64,000 nt of DNA from an uncultured Bacteroidales bacterium (GCA_903913285.1 CAIWKO010000034.1:1-64000); one strand, 5' to 3'; counted from the first letter of the stretch, positions 24,901-33,701 are shown. Notes: a model not told the origin generated them from the sequence alone. Program-made: numbers and translations.

Positions 24901-26747
24901 CAGCAGGCGCACTGGATGGCAACAAAACGGGTCGTTTTTATGGCGAACCTTACGGGCAATATGTTGCTACTTTGCTAAGGGTTGGAGAAAAATTCAGCAT
25001 CGATTATTCAGTTCCCTACAAAGAACTGGACAGCAAAGCAAAGTCGATAGCAATGAATGGTTGCGGTGAAGAAATATTTGATGTAGAATGGAATTATAAA
25101 CGCGGTGCGCATCAGGGTGTTCATAAACTTAAAACGAGTTGGCCCGGATTTCTAAAGCTTGTTGAGACGGAGTACTTTCGCAAACATGACGATGCACGCG
25201 GAGAAGCCATGCTAGATTTCATGAAGAGTATGGTCTGTAACAATTGTCAAGGTTTCCGCCTTAAACCTGAAATGCTGGATTATTGTATTAAGGAAAAGAA
25301 TATAGGGCAACTTACTTTGTTAACGGCTGACGATGCTTTAAAATGGATCTCTGATGATCTCAATCTGACATTTGAAACAGAATTGGAACAGAAAGCGGCT
25401 GCTGCTTTGCGTGAAAATATTATCGAACGTTTAGATGCTTTGCAGAAGGCAGGTTTAGGATATATTTCAACAGGCAGAATTGTAGGAACGCTTTCGGGCG
25501 GTGAATTTCAACGATTACAGCTTGCCGGATTGATAAAGGCGCCGCTCACGGGCGTTGCCTATATATTAGATGAACCATCGTTCGGTCTGCATCCCAAGGA
25601 CATCAGGCTCATCAGCGATTTGATATTAAATTTGAATCGGCTCGGGAACAGCATTATTATGGTGGAACATTCGCCATTGCTGCTTGAAAAATCGCATTAT
25701 ACTGTTGAAATTGGTCCGGGTGCAGGTAGCGATGGCGGACAAATAATGTATTCGGGCAACACCAAAAACGTTGTCAGTGCGGAAGTAAATAAATTGAACA
25801 TACATCAAAGAAAAACAAATCCCGGAAAAGGCTTGAACATTGTTGGCGCGAACGCAAATAATCTTAAAAACATAAATGTGGAATTTCCTTCGGGAATAAT
25901 GACCGTCATTACCGGTGTTAGCGGAAGCGGCAAAACCAGTTTGCTCGAAAAAGTTATTTTTGAAAGTTATTCTTTAAAAAAACCTTCATTCTGCACAACG
26001 ATTTCAGGCTTTGAATATTTTTCAGACCTTATTTATATTGAGCAGCCTGCTCAGGGAAAAGGACATAATGCCACTGTCGGCGGAAAGTTGGGTCTATCGG
26101 AAGTCATTTCAAAAATATTTGCCGATTCAACTGAAAGTAAAAAAAGAGGGTACAAAGCTTCTTATTTCATAAGAGGGTCACATGGTAGCCGCTGTACAAC
26201 ATGCGAAGGCACCGGCTTCAACCAGGTGAGCATGGATTTTTTCAGTGACATTATTTCACCCTGCGAACGATGTGGCGGCAGCGGTTTCAGGGATGAGGTT
26301 CTGGAAGTATCGATCGAAGGCAGATCAATTTACGAAACTTTGCAAATATCCTTTGATGAAATATCCGGTTTTTTCGATTCACATCTTCAGGGCAAAGCTA
26401 AAGCACAGGCAAGATCAATTCTGGAACTTATTAAAAAAACAGGATTGGGCCATTTGGCATGCGATCGCACATTGAAAACATTATCTACGGGTGAACTGCA
26501 ACGCCTGAAATTGGTTGCAGGCCTTTCGGCGCAAACAGGCAACAACACTCTTTTTCTTTTCGACGAACCTACCGGTGGTTTGCATCCGAAAGATATTGAG
26601 AAATTGATAAAACTTTTCGAAGAAATACTTGATACCGGGAATACCATTATTTGCATCACGCACGAGCCACTTTTAATTGCAGCTTCAGACAAGTTTATCG
26701 AACTGGGTCCCGGTGGTGGAACACAAGGTGGACGAATTGTTTCGTAA
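21963..26747 (+). CDS. Giant UvrA-like protein with four ABC ATPase domains
   Basis: The protein has 1594 residues, against about 940 for UvrA, and reads as two UvrA units in tandem. There are four Walker A motifs (three GVSGSGKTSL, one GVSGSGKSSL) and four signatures (LSGGEAQRIRLS, LSGGEAQRVKLA, LSGGEFQRLQLA, LSTGELQRLKLV). Zinc-finger CxxC pairs recur in each half (CPVCKGLG, CESCGG, CPVCKGLG, CTTCEG). In both halves the sequence passes from YDLLRLLFARL or YDLYRLLFSRL straight to the CPVC finger, so the UvrB-binding domain of canonical UvrA is missing. It is probably a DNA-binding ATPase without the classic UvrB partner. Confidence 0.93.
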   Translation: MREIVIENAHENNLKNISLRISHYQLIAVTGVSGSGKTSLVYDVLCAEGQRLFFENFIGGRLVSTKLSRPKASRIEGLFPVISIDQNNVVRSPRSTVGTLTELYDLLRLLFARLGRSDISDLHPYRSLFSFNLPDGYCPVCKGLGVQDHIDPSLLIADASKTIRGGAFVLTTPNNYIVYSQVTMAVLDQVCKAEGFNVDIPWKDLTPEQKNVVLNGSSKIKVLFGKHPLESRLRWTGITAKPREEDYYKGILPVMEEILRRERNQNIMRFAASQVCEKCCGKRLNEQALSVKLWNRDISDFSEMSIKQIHSFFSELKAEKNESSVVEAVREAILKRTTLLMKLGAGHLALNRESMSLSGGEAQRIRLSNQAATGLRNVLYILDEPSAGLHPSEHRNLLEVMRTLVSNGNTVLLVDHDEQSIREADWIVDIGPGPGKAGGKIIFNGPAETFFNTRQPESITKKYLVGEKRFLTEQAQIKNGSFFIVAGANKNNLRTISPRFLLNAFNVVTGVSGSGKTSLVNFLLENTIKQRAGGTDVFRKIIHIDSSPIGRTPKSNPATYTGLSDHVRDLLASMPESHQRGYKKGQFSFVVKGGRCESCGGAGVQQIGMHFLGNVEVVCEVCEGKRFTDETLEIKYKGLNIFNILELTIDEAHTFFGGQKKITAITEILSELGLGYLKLGQPSTTLSGGEAQRVKLATELSRSATGHTLYILDEPTTGLHMADVEILLKALKKLIGKGHTLLCIEHDPAFILQTDWMVDLGPGSADEGGDIVAEGFVSDLIAHPKSLTSTELRNFLSRDASVKRTINSPCGKETIEAPIRLTGVETNNLKNIDVSFPVDAITAVTGVSGSGKSSLVYGTLYAESQRRFLEGMSSYVRQFSAKAGMPVLRESEGLIPAISLQKKNPVKNPRSIIATYTGLYDLYRLLFSRLAKSKSVSIRPLSTAFSFNGEEGACPVCKGLGSIIVCDADKLVTNSEKPLTAGALDGNKTGRFYGEPYGQYVATLLRVGEKFSIDYSVPYKELDSKAKSIAMNGCGEEIFDVEWNYKRGAHQGVHKLKTSWPGFLKLVETEYFRKHDDARGEAMLDFMKSMVCNNCQGFRLKPEMLDYCIKEKNIGQLTLLTADDALKWISDDLNLTFETELEQKAAAALRENIIERLDALQKAGLGYISTGRIVGTLSGGEFQRLQLAGLIKAPLTGVAYILDEPSFGLHPKDIRLISDLILNLNRLGNSIIMVEHSPLLLEKSHYTVEIGPGAGSDGGQIMYSGNTKNVVSAEVNKLNIHQRKTNPGKGLNIVGANANNLKNINVEFPSGIMTVITGVSGSGKTSLLEKVIFESYSLKKPSFCTTISGFEYFSDLIYIEQPAQGKGHNATVGGKLGLSEVISKIFADSTESKKRGYKASYFIRGSHGSRCTTCEGTGFNQVSMDFFSDIISPCERCGGSGFRDEVLEVSIEGRSIYETLQISFDEISGFFDSHLQGKAKAQARSILELIKKTGLGHLACDRTLKTLSTGELQRLKLVAGLSAQTGNNTLFLFDEPTGGLHPKDIEKLIKLFEEILDTGNTIICITHEPLLIAASDKFIELGPGGGTQGGRIVS

Positions 26748-26776
26748 AATTTTCAGGCCTACCACAAAATGAGTTC

Positions 26777-26810
26777 AAAAAAAAACCAAACTGCTAAAAA
26801 GGAGTTTGGT
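26777..26810 (-). terminator. Intrinsic terminator after tRNA-Val(CAC)
   Basis: ACCAAACT (26785-26792) pairs with AGTTTGGT (26803-26810). On the minus strand the stem runs into nine T residues. Confidence 0.8.
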
Positions 26811-26813
26811 TAG

Positions 26814-26888
26814 TGGGACGTACTGGATTCGAACCAGTGACCTCATACGTGTGAGGCATGCGCTCTGAACCGGCTGAGCTAACGTCCC
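26814..26888 (-). tRNA. tRNA-Val, anticodon CAC
   Basis: The cloverleaf is complete: acceptor GGGACGT with ACGTCCC, D-arm TTAGCTCAGCCGGTTCAGAGC, anticodon loop CTCACAC giving anticodon CAC, and T-arm GGTTCGAATCC. CCA is not encoded. It follows tRNA-Val(TAC) on the same strand. Confidence 0.92.
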
Positions 26889-26891
26889 GGA

Positions 26892-26918
26892 TAAAAAAAA
26901 AGAAGTCAGCGACTTCTT
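26892..26918 (-). terminator. Intrinsic terminator between the two tRNA-Val genes
   Basis: AAGAAGTC (26900-26907) pairs with GACTTCTT (26911-26918) and is followed by T residues on the minus strand. It could end or process the tRNA-Val(TAC) transcript before the second tRNA. Confidence 0.65.
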
Positions 26919-26921
26919 TGG

Positions 26922-26996
26922 TGGGAGTTACTGGATTCGAACCAGTGACCCCCTGCTTGTAAGGCAGGTGCTCTGAACCAGCTGAGCTAAACTCCC
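26922..26996 (-). tRNA. tRNA-Val, anticodon TAC
   Basis: Acceptor GGGAGTT pairs with AACTCCC; the anticodon stem CCTGC/GCAGG closes loop CTTACAA, giving anticodon TAC. The T-arm is GGTTCGAATCC. A CCA follows the discriminator base in the DNA. Confidence 0.95.
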
Positions 26997-27016
26997 ATAT
27001 CTAAAATTTGGGAGTG

Positions 27017-27044
27017 CAAATATACATGATTTTTTTTAAAACAA
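27017..27044 (-). promoter_or_regulatory. Promoter of the tRNA-Val pair
   Basis: On the minus strand, TTG (27042-27044), 17 bp, then TATATTTG (27017-27024), ending 20 bp before the tRNA 5' end. Confidence 0.6.
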
Positions 27045-27053
27045 ATCTTTTTT

Positions 27054-28040
27054 CTATTTTTTCTGAGATAGTGTATCTTCAAGTATCATATCGAAAAGTT
27101 CCGGAAGTTTATATCCAAAAGCAGCTGCTTGTTGTGGAACAATGCTCATCTCAGACATACCCGGAACGGTATTGATCTCCAGGAAATACATTTTACGGCT
27201 TTTCGTTAATATATAATCTATCCGAACTATGCCTTTACAATTTAGTTTATTGTATAAAAAACTCGAAGTAGCCGAACATAAATTTGCTGTTTCAACAGGT
27301 ATGTTTGCAGGGGTAATTTCCTGTGAACGACCGGGCTCATATTTAGCTGAATAGTCAAAAAAATCATTTTTTGGTACGATCTCGGTGATCGGAAAAACGA
27401 TCATTCTGTTCTTGTAGCGAAAAAGTCCACAGGTAATTTCGGTTCCGTTGATAAATTCCTCAACCAACACTTCATCATCAACTGTAAATGCTAAATTTAT
27501 TGCATCATTAAGTTCTTCAAAGGTTTTTGCTTTTGTAGTTGCAACACTCGATCCACCGTTGCAGGGTTTGACAAAAGCAGGGAGTTTGATTTCTTCCACA
27601 ACCTTGGCAACATCAACTTTTTCTCGCTTAAAAAGGTGTAAGGAATTGGGAACACTAATATTAAGCGATCGGACAACTTTGTTACAATATGCTTTATTAA
27701 AGGTTAATGCCGAAACAGAATGACTACAGGAAGTATACGGTAGTCCGAGCATATCGAAATAGCCCTCTATTTTTCCGTCTTCGCCCGGAGTGCCATGTAT
27801 GATATTGAATACGCTATCGAATTTAATCTTTTTATTATTTAGCGTAATGGAAAAATCATTTTTATCTACTACATGTTCCTTGTTTTTTTCATCGATAAAA
27901 ACCCACTTTTCGTTTGTAATTATTATCAGGTATGGGATGTATAACTTTTTATCAATATTTTGTACAATTACTCCGGCACTTTTAATAGATATGTCAAATT
28001 CTCCGGAATAGCCACCGGCAATAACTGCAATGTTTTTCAT
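27054..28040 (-). CDS. ddl: D-alanine--D-alanine ligase
   Basis: The protein has 328 residues and joins two D-alanines using ATP for peptidoglycan precursor synthesis in the cytosol. Family features are the N-terminal IAVIAGGYSGEFDISI, IIHGTPGEDGKIEGYFDML, FVKPCNGGSSVATTK in the ATP grasp, and RIDYILTKSRKMYFLEINTVPGMSEMS with metal ligands near the end. Length and motif order are normal. Start ATG at 28040 with a -7 element at 28060. It is divergent from the PASTA gene. Confidence 0.95.
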   Translation of the reverse strand: MKNIAVIAGGYSGEFDISIKSAGVIVQNIDKKLYIPYLIIITNEKWVFIDEKNKEHVVDKNDFSITLNNKKIKFDSVFNIIHGTPGEDGKIEGYFDMLGLPYTSCSHSVSALTFNKAYCNKVVRSLNISVPNSLHLFKREKVDVAKVVEEIKLPAFVKPCNGGSSVATTKAKTFEELNDAINLAFTVDDEVLVEEFINGTEITCGLFRYKNRMIVFPITEIVPKNDFFDYSAKYEPGRSQEITPANIPVETANLCSATSSFLYNKLNCKGIVRIDYILTKSRKMYFLEINTVPGMSEMSIVPQQAAAFGYKLPELFDMILEDTLSQKK

Positions 28041-28059
28041 ATCAATTGGTTTTAGAAAA

Positions 28060-28067
28060 CAAAGGTA
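28060..28067 (-). promoter_or_regulatory. -7 element (TACCTTTG) of ddl
   Basis: A perfect minus-strand TAnnTTTG 19 bp before the ddl start codon. Confidence 0.6.
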
Positions 28068-28108
28068 AACAGATTTGTTTATTTTTAAACACTCACTCCT
28101 TTTTTTTC

Positions 28109-28116
28109 TATATTTG
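28109..28116 (+). promoter_or_regulatory. -7 element (TATATTTG) of the PASTA operon
   Basis: A perfect plus-strand TAnnTTTG gives an approximately 75-nt leader to the gene at 28199; it is divergent from the ddl promoter. Confidence 0.5.
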
Positions 28117-28198
28117 TACTGTTAAATAATAAAATCAATAAAACCAAGTTAATAAGACACAGCGTTTTGTTATATCTTGGATAATATACAAATAGATT

Positions 28199-28981
28199 AT
28201 GAGTTTTTTTAGCTTTATTAAAAGCAGACTTTTTTTAAAACATACTCTGATTGCTGTGGTAATAACGATTGTAATTATTTGGACCACTATGCAGTTGTTA
28301 AATTTATATACGCGGCACGGAACGTCAATTGTTGTCCCCAATTTTATAGGGATCAGCCTTGAAAAGATCAAAGATTTTGCATTGGATAATGGATTGGAAT
28401 ACGCGATAATCGACTCAATTTATGATTATTCATTACCGAAGGGTACGGTCGCGATGCAGGATCCTTTGCCCGGAACCAAAGTTAAAAAATACAGAAAAGT
28501 ATACCTGACTGTTGTAGCCTTAAGGCCCGAACAGGTTAGTATGCCCAACCTGATCGATCTCACTTTACGACAGGCTTCTTCTATGCTCGAAACCTATGGC
28601 CTTAAAATAGGTGCTCTTACGTATGTGCCGGATATTGCCCACAATGCAGTGCTTCATCAAAAGTATAAAGGTGCTGAAATTAAGGAAGGAATATTAATTG
28701 AAAAAGGCTCAAAAATTGACCTTATTTTAGGAAAAGGCGGAGACAACGAAACATCCCGCGTTCCTGACCTGATAGGAAAAAAACAGGGTCAGGCCGTTTT
28801 ATTATTGCAACAGGCTTCTCTTAACTTAGGCAATGAAATATTTTTGGATGGTAATGATACAACTACCTCAAGGATCTATAAACAAAAACCTGAAGCGAAT
28901 TCTTCGGTCCAGTTTGGGGGTATTGTTGATCTATGGTATCGTTCTGAGAAAAAATTTGATTTTAAAAAAAATAATAAATAA
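28199..28981 (+). CDS. PASTA-domain membrane protein
   Basis: The protein has 260 residues, one membrane anchor (about 15-36) and three PASTA domains (about 42-108, 109-182, 188-255; each begins with a VPN/MPN/VPD-L-IG type turn). PASTA domains bind peptidoglycan fragments in kinases and PBPs, but no kinase or transpeptidase domain is attached here. The neighbour ddl also belongs to wall synthesis. It starts an apparent operon with the T9SS cargo gene (5-bp gap) and the RluA gene. Confidence 0.9.
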   Translation: MSFFSFIKSRLFLKHTLIAVVITIVIIWTTMQLLNLYTRHGTSIVVPNFIGISLEKIKDFALDNGLEYAIIDSIYDYSLPKGTVAMQDPLPGTKVKKYRKVYLTVVALRPEQVSMPNLIDLTLRQASSMLETYGLKIGALTYVPDIAHNAVLHQKYKGAEIKEGILIEKGSKIDLILGKGGDNETSRVPDLIGKKQGQAVLLLQQASLNLGNEIFLDGNDTTTSRIYKQKPEANSSVQFGGIVDLWYRSEKKFDFKKNNK

Positions 28982-28986
28982 TAGTA

Positions 28987-30915
28987 ATGACTAAAAAAAT
29001 CTTTATAATTATTTTCTTTGTTTTCGGGTATATGTCGCTCTCTGCTCAGGAATATCTGACAGGACTACAAGTTAATCCTTTGTTATCTCCCTCGAAAAAT
29101 AGTAATGTAAAACACGAAAGAACCGCCGGATATTTACATTTACCTTTTCTCGACGATTTTTCGTATTATTCAAAATCTATTTTTCCGGTCGATTCTCTTT
29201 GGGCCGACCGCTATGCGTTTATTAATTCAACTTATGCCATCAATCCTCCCACCGTTGGAGTGGCAACCCTTGATGCCATTAACGATACCGGAGCAATTTA
29301 TACCTACGCTACTCCAACACCGTTTATTGCAGATTCATTGACATCTTTACCGATTCGCTTGGATTCACTTTTTGGGGGAACTCCATCCCCTATAACAGCT
29401 GCCGATTCTCTTTATTTAAGTTTTTATTACCAGCCTCAGGGCGTGGCTGATGCTCCGGAAAAGAACGATTCGCTTAAACTTAGTTTTTATTCTCCCAACA
29501 AACATAAATGGTTTTGTGTTTGGCATAGCCCCGGATTAACTTTGGATTCTTTCAGGATAAAATATAATACCTATTTCAGAAGGGTTATGATCCCAATAAC
29601 CGATACTACTTTTTTACGTAAAGGTTTTAAATTTCGGTTCAGCAATTATGCGAGCATTGCCTCAAATAGCCTGCCCAGTTGGCAGAGCAATGTGGATGAA
29701 TGGAATATCGATTATGTATACTTGAATGCAAATAGAAACAAATACGATACCGTAGTAAAAGATATTTCTTTTGTTGATCCTGCACCCACGATCCTTAAAA
29801 ATTACACCCAGATCCCGGCACGTCAATTCACAAATAGTGACCTAAAAGACACGCTTCATTTAAAGATAACTAATTTAAATCGTGTTCTGGATAATATTTC
29901 GTATAAATATGTTGTAACTCAGGAAAACGGACCGTATACTCATATATACGATGGTGGGGTTATCGATATTTATCCGTTTATTCCTTACGGATACCTAAAT
30001 TATCCTCTCATGTCAACTCCTGCTGTAGATTTTACCTTGCCATCTTTTGGAAGCAGCGACAGTATGGCATTTAATATCACGCATATTATTGGAAGTAACG
30101 GATGGGGCGAAAATATTCTTCGAAACGATACCATTAACTATCGTCAGGAATTTAACAATGCCTATGCATACGACGATGGTACTGCCGAAGCTGGCTATGG
30201 TCTTTCGGTTGCAAGCGCCAAATTGGCCTATCAATTTACTTTTAACCAACCCGATACATTGGGTGGTATTCAAATGTTCTTTAACCAAACGCTCAACAGT
30301 CCGTATTTTAAATACTTTTATTTAAAAGTATGGTCATCACTGAGTCCCGAAACTGTGGTTTATACTTCAAAACGTCTGCGCCCCGAAATTTTAGATAGCA
30401 TTAATGAATTCTATACTTACGAGATCGACGATATAAATCTTATTTTGAACGGAACATTTTATGTAGGTTGGCAGCAGGAAACAGAAGATAACCTGAATGT
30501 TGGTTACGACAGAGATATCGATTCAAAAAGCCATTTGTTCTATAATGTTGACGGAACCTGGGCCGGTTCTTCGCTGAGTGGCTCGCTGATGATGCGTCCT
30601 TTGGTAGGTACAAATTGGAGAAAATATTTAACCGGAATAAAAGAAACTTCGCCTCCTCATTTCGCTTATGCATTGTTTCCAAATCCCGCAAGTGGAAATG
30701 AAATTACACTTTCGTTACCTTCAAGCTTCGATACTGAAAAAGACCGCAATAACATAACTATTGAAATGTTCGATTATATGGGTCGCAGTTTAATGCAGAG
30801 ACCTTATGCCGAAAAACTTGATATTTCAGGCCTTAGCGATGGTATCTATTACGTAAAGCTCACGAACAAAATATCGAACGAAACTTCCGTCAACAAACTG
30901 GTTATTACCAGATAA
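28987..30915 (+). CDS. Secreted T9SS cargo protein of unknown function
   Basis: The protein has 642 residues. An N-terminal signal peptide (about 1-20, ending SLSAQ) and a C-terminal type A sorting domain (about 560-642: YALFPNPASGNEITLSLP, then ISGLSDGIYYVKLTN and NKLVITR) mark export through the type IX system. The middle is beta-rich with no enzyme motif I recognise. It sits between the PASTA and RluA genes in one operon, an arrangement that suggests shared transcription rather than shared function. Confidence 0.87.
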   Translation: MTKKIFIIIFFVFGYMSLSAQEYLTGLQVNPLLSPSKNSNVKHERTAGYLHLPFLDDFSYYSKSIFPVDSLWADRYAFINSTYAINPPTVGVATLDAINDTGAIYTYATPTPFIADSLTSLPIRLDSLFGGTPSPITAADSLYLSFYYQPQGVADAPEKNDSLKLSFYSPNKHKWFCVWHSPGLTLDSFRIKYNTYFRRVMIPITDTTFLRKGFKFRFSNYASIASNSLPSWQSNVDEWNIDYVYLNANRNKYDTVVKDISFVDPAPTILKNYTQIPARQFTNSDLKDTLHLKITNLNRVLDNISYKYVVTQENGPYTHIYDGGVIDIYPFIPYGYLNYPLMSTPAVDFTLPSFGSSDSMAFNITHIIGSNGWGENILRNDTINYRQEFNNAYAYDDGTAEAGYGLSVASAKLAYQFTFNQPDTLGGIQMFFNQTLNSPYFKYFYLKVWSSLSPETVVYTSKRLRPEILDSINEFYTYEIDDINLILNGTFYVGWQQETEDNLNVGYDRDIDSKSHLFYNVDGTWAGSSLSGSLMMRPLVGTNWRKYLTGIKETSPPHFAYALFPNPASGNEITLSLPSSFDTEKDRNNITIEMFDYMGRSLMQRPYAEKLDISGLSDGIYYVKLTNKISNETSVNKLVITR

Positions 30916-30929
30916 CTATAATTATACAG

Positions 30930-31955
30930 ATGGCTGACGAAGACGGTTTGATTGAGGAAGAAAAAGAATTCTACGAACACCATCGTTTCGTTGCTGATCC
31001 GGGTCAAACCATGATCAGGATTGATAAATTCTTAACGGACAAAATAACAAATGTTTCCAGAAGCAAAATTCAGAGCGCTTCGGATGCTGATGCAATACTG
31101 GTTAACAATAAACCCGTAAAGTCAAGCTATAAGGTCAAACCGGGTGATGTAATTTCGGTTGTGATGCCTCATCCGCCCCACGAATTTGAACTTATTGCCG
31201 AAGATATTCCCCTGAACATCGCGTACGAAGATGATGAGCTGATCATCATAAACAAAGAAGCTGGCATGGTAGTTCATCCGGGTCATGGTAATTATACGGG
31301 AACGATGCTGAACGCCTTATTGTATTACTTTAGGAACGACTCGAAGTCTCAACCTTTTCTGGTACACCGCATCGATAAAGATACTTCAGGTATTTTGGTT
31401 GTGGCTAAGAACGAAATAAGTCAGGCTTCCTTGGCGAAATATTTCTTTGATCATGACATTGAGCGAAAATACTGGGCTTTGGTTTGGGGTGATTTTGAAA
31501 CTGATGAAGGAACCGTTGAAGGGAATATTGGCCGGAATTTCCGGAACCGCTTGATGATGGATGTTTTTCCCGATGGGTCGCAGGGGCGTCATGCGGTTAC
31601 TCATTATAAGGTTTTGGAGCGCTTTCGCTATGTAACTCTTATCGAATGTCAGCTCGAAACCGGAAGAACTCACCAGATCAGGGCGCACATGAAATATATT
31701 GGCCATCCGCTGTTCAACGATGAATTATACGGTGGCAATGCAGTATTGAAAGGCACTACTTTTACTAAATACAAACAATTTGTAATGAATTGTTTCCAGT
31801 TGATTCCCCGTCAGGCTCTGCATGCAAAATCCCTGGGGTTTATTCATCCAAAAACCAATAAAAAAATATTTTTCGATTCCGAACTGCCTGATGATATGCA
31901 GCAGGTACTTTTGAAATGGAAAAATTATATCAACACGGGTCACGAGTTTTCGTAA
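30930..31955 (+). CDS. RluA-family 23S rRNA pseudouridine synthase (RluD-like)
   Basis: The protein has 341 residues. An S4 RNA-binding domain (about 28-90) precedes the catalytic domain with HRIDKDTSGILVVAK holding the catalytic Asp, and GRTHQIRAHMKYIGHPLFND. Such enzymes isomerise uridines in large-subunit rRNA or tRNA. It begins 14 bp after the T9SS cargo gene. The N-terminus has a short acidic extension before the S4 domain. The exact target base is unknown. Confidence 0.93.
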   Translation: MADEDGLIEEEKEFYEHHRFVADPGQTMIRIDKFLTDKITNVSRSKIQSASDADAILVNNKPVKSSYKVKPGDVISVVMPHPPHEFELIAEDIPLNIAYEDDELIIINKEAGMVVHPGHGNYTGTMLNALLYYFRNDSKSQPFLVHRIDKDTSGILVVAKNEISQASLAKYFFDHDIERKYWALVWGDFETDEGTVEGNIGRNFRNRLMMDVFPDGSQGRHAVTHYKVLERFRYVTLIECQLETGRTHQIRAHMKYIGHPLFNDELYGGNAVLKGTTFTKYKQFVMNCFQLIPRQALHAKSLGFIHPKTNKKIFFDSELPDDMQQVLLKWKNYINTGHEFS

Positions 31956-31961
31956 GGAAAC

Positions 31962-31991
31962 TTGGAAATACTTAAAAAAATTGTAATTTTG
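31962..31991 (+). promoter_or_regulatory. Promoter TTG-N19-TAATTTTG of the ferritin-like gene
   Basis: TTG at 31962-31964 and TAATTTTG at 31984-31991 are 19 bp apart, the best promoter in the window. The upstream open-frame start at 31962 is therefore the -33 element, not a codon. Confidence 0.75.
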
Positions 31992-32012
31992 AACAAACAA
32001 ATCTTTAATACA

Positions 32013-32516
32013 ATGGAAAACGAAAAAGCTCTCGAGATCATAAAAAGCGCCATTCTCATGGAAGTCAGAGGACAGGCTTTCTATAAAAGCGTTGTAGAAC
32101 GAACCAATAACTCTGATATAAAAAACATTTTTAACATCATGGCAGATGAAGAAAAACTTCATGCCGATTTTTTAACCAAGCATTATTTAACTATTAAACA
32201 GGGCTTATCTCCCGAAACGATATTGCTGCCAAAGGAAACTTCTGAAAACATCGTAAATTTAATTCTGTCTAAAGATATTAAGAATCAAGTTTCAGGTGCA
32301 GGTTACGAAGCTGCTGCTATTTCAGCATCAATTGATATGGAAAATAAAGCGGTTGAAATTTATACTAATTTTGCCAATGAAACAACGGATCATGAGATCA
32401 AGGAACTCTTCTTCTGGCTTGCCAATTGGGAAAAAGGCCATGTGAAGATGTTGAGTGAGCTTGATAAGGAATTGCGCGAAAAGATCTGGTTCGATAATAA
32501 TTTCTGGCCGTTCTGA
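32013..32516 (+). CDS. Ferritin-like/rubrerythrin-type diiron protein
   Basis: The protein has 167 residues. It is all-helical with repeated E and ExxH ligands: AILMEVRGQAFYKSV with a metal Glu, MADEEKLHADFL with ExxH, ASIDMENKAVEIY, and WLANWEKGHVKML with ExxH. This is the four-helix diiron pattern of rubrerythrin-type proteins. No rubredoxin domain is attached. A role in peroxide handling or iron storage is likely in anaerobes. Start at 32013 is set by the promoter at 31962-31991. Confidence 0.87.
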   Translation: MENEKALEIIKSAILMEVRGQAFYKSVVERTNNSDIKNIFNIMADEEKLHADFLTKHYLTIKQGLSPETILLPKETSENIVNLILSKDIKNQVSGAGYEAAAISASIDMENKAVEIYTNFANETTDHEIKELFFWLANWEKGHVKMLSELDKELREKIWFDNNFWPF

Positions 32517-33635
32517 TCAATTCACCGGACTATAGTCGGAATATCTTTCTACAGGAGCATATCCTGCATCTGTAATAATTTTTTTTAGTTCTTCCACATT
32601 CATGTGCGGTGATGTTTCTTGTGCACCTGCCAGCGAATATATCTTTGTAGAATTGTTAATAGTTCCGTCAATATCGTCGACACCAAAAGAAAGCGAAAGT
32701 TGCGCGGCTTCTTTGCCCAGCATTGGCCAATATGATTTTATATGCGGAAAATTATCCAGAAATATTCTTGAAACGGCATAGTTTCTCAAATCTTCCAGAA
32801 GCGATACTTCTTTCAGATCTGACATGGAGTTGTTTTGGTTCTTGAATTTCAACGGAATAAAAGCATTAAAACCCGAAGTAATATCCTGCAGATTTCGTAA
32901 ACGAAGCATGTGGTCGATGCGATGGGCATAATTTTCAATATGCCCGTAAAGCATGGTTGCATTCGAAAAGATACCGCTACGGTGAGCCGAGTTATGAATG
33001 TTTAGCCATTCGGTGGATGAGGTTTTGTCCGGACAAATTTTGCGGCGTATTTCTTCATCAAATATTTCGGCACCCCCCCCGGGAATTGATCCCAGGCCTG
33101 CCCCGATCAGCAATCGGAAACCTTCTTCATAATTTATTTTCTCTTTCTGAAACACATAGTGCAGTTCGGCAGCAGAGAAAGCTTTGATGTGAATATGCCG
33201 GTTGATATTTCGTATTGTTTTTACAATGTCAATGTATTCGGTTAAGGTAGCTTCAGGATGTGTTCCCCCGGTGATATGAATTTCGTTTATGGCCTTATCA
33301 AGCTGATATATTTTTTCGGCAATTTCATCCAGACTCAGTCGCCAGGCACCAGGTGTCCCGTTCTTTTTACGATAGGAACAAAACCGGCAATTGCACACGC
33401 AAATATTGGTCGGTTCCAGATGTATATTTTGAATAAAAAAAACATTGTTACCGGTCTTTTTGTCTTTAATATGGCTAGCCAGTAAAGCTAAAAGCCCAAG
33501 TTCGGCCTTCGTGTATAAATAGTATGCTTCGTCGGGTGAAATGCGTTCAGATGAAAGCACTTTCTCAGCTATTTTCTTTTCTTCAGCATTTTCGATGAAG
33601 TTATTTTCAACAAAAAAAGGCAGTGTATCTTTCAT
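32517..33635 (-). CDS. mqnE: Radical SAM aminofutalosine synthase (MqnE-like)
   Basis: The protein has 372 residues. The cluster motif is CVCNCRFC (CX3CX2C, about 78-85), followed by GAWRLSLDEI, HITGGTHPE and IPGGGAEIF. This set fits MqnE, which makes aminodeoxyfutalosine from a chorismate-derived enolpyruvyl benzoate in the futalosine route to menaquinone. MqnC, a close relative, is the alternative. The gene converges on the ferritin-like gene end to end (stop at 32517, one base from the neighbour's stop). No other mqn gene is in the window. Confidence 0.82.
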   Translation of the reverse strand: MKDTLPFFVENNFIENAEEKKIAEKVLSSERISPDEAYYLYTKAELGLLALLASHIKDKKTGNNVFFIQNIHLEPTNICVCNCRFCSYRKKNGTPGAWRLSLDEIAEKIYQLDKAINEIHITGGTHPEATLTEYIDIVKTIRNINRHIHIKAFSAAELHYVFQKEKINYEEGFRLLIGAGLGSIPGGGAEIFDEEIRRKICPDKTSSTEWLNIHNSAHRSGIFSNATMLYGHIENYAHRIDHMLRLRNLQDITSGFNAFIPLKFKNQNNSMSDLKEVSLLEDLRNYAVSRIFLDNFPHIKSYWPMLGKEAAQLSLSFGVDDIDGTINNSTKIYSLAGAQETSPHMNVEELKKIITDAGYAPVERYSDYSPVN

Positions 33636-33643
33636 GATTCGAT

Positions 33644-33680
33644 AAAAAAAACTGTCCGAAAATTAGCGTTTTCGGACAGT
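33644..33680 (-). terminator. Strong intrinsic terminator after the secreted protease gene
   Basis: A perfect 12-bp stem (33651-33662 with 33669-33680) has a 6-base loop and is followed by seven T residues on the minus strand. It separates the protease gene from mqnE. Confidence 0.9.
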
Positions 33681-33701
33681 TCGAATTTGTACAGCCGTAA
33701 A

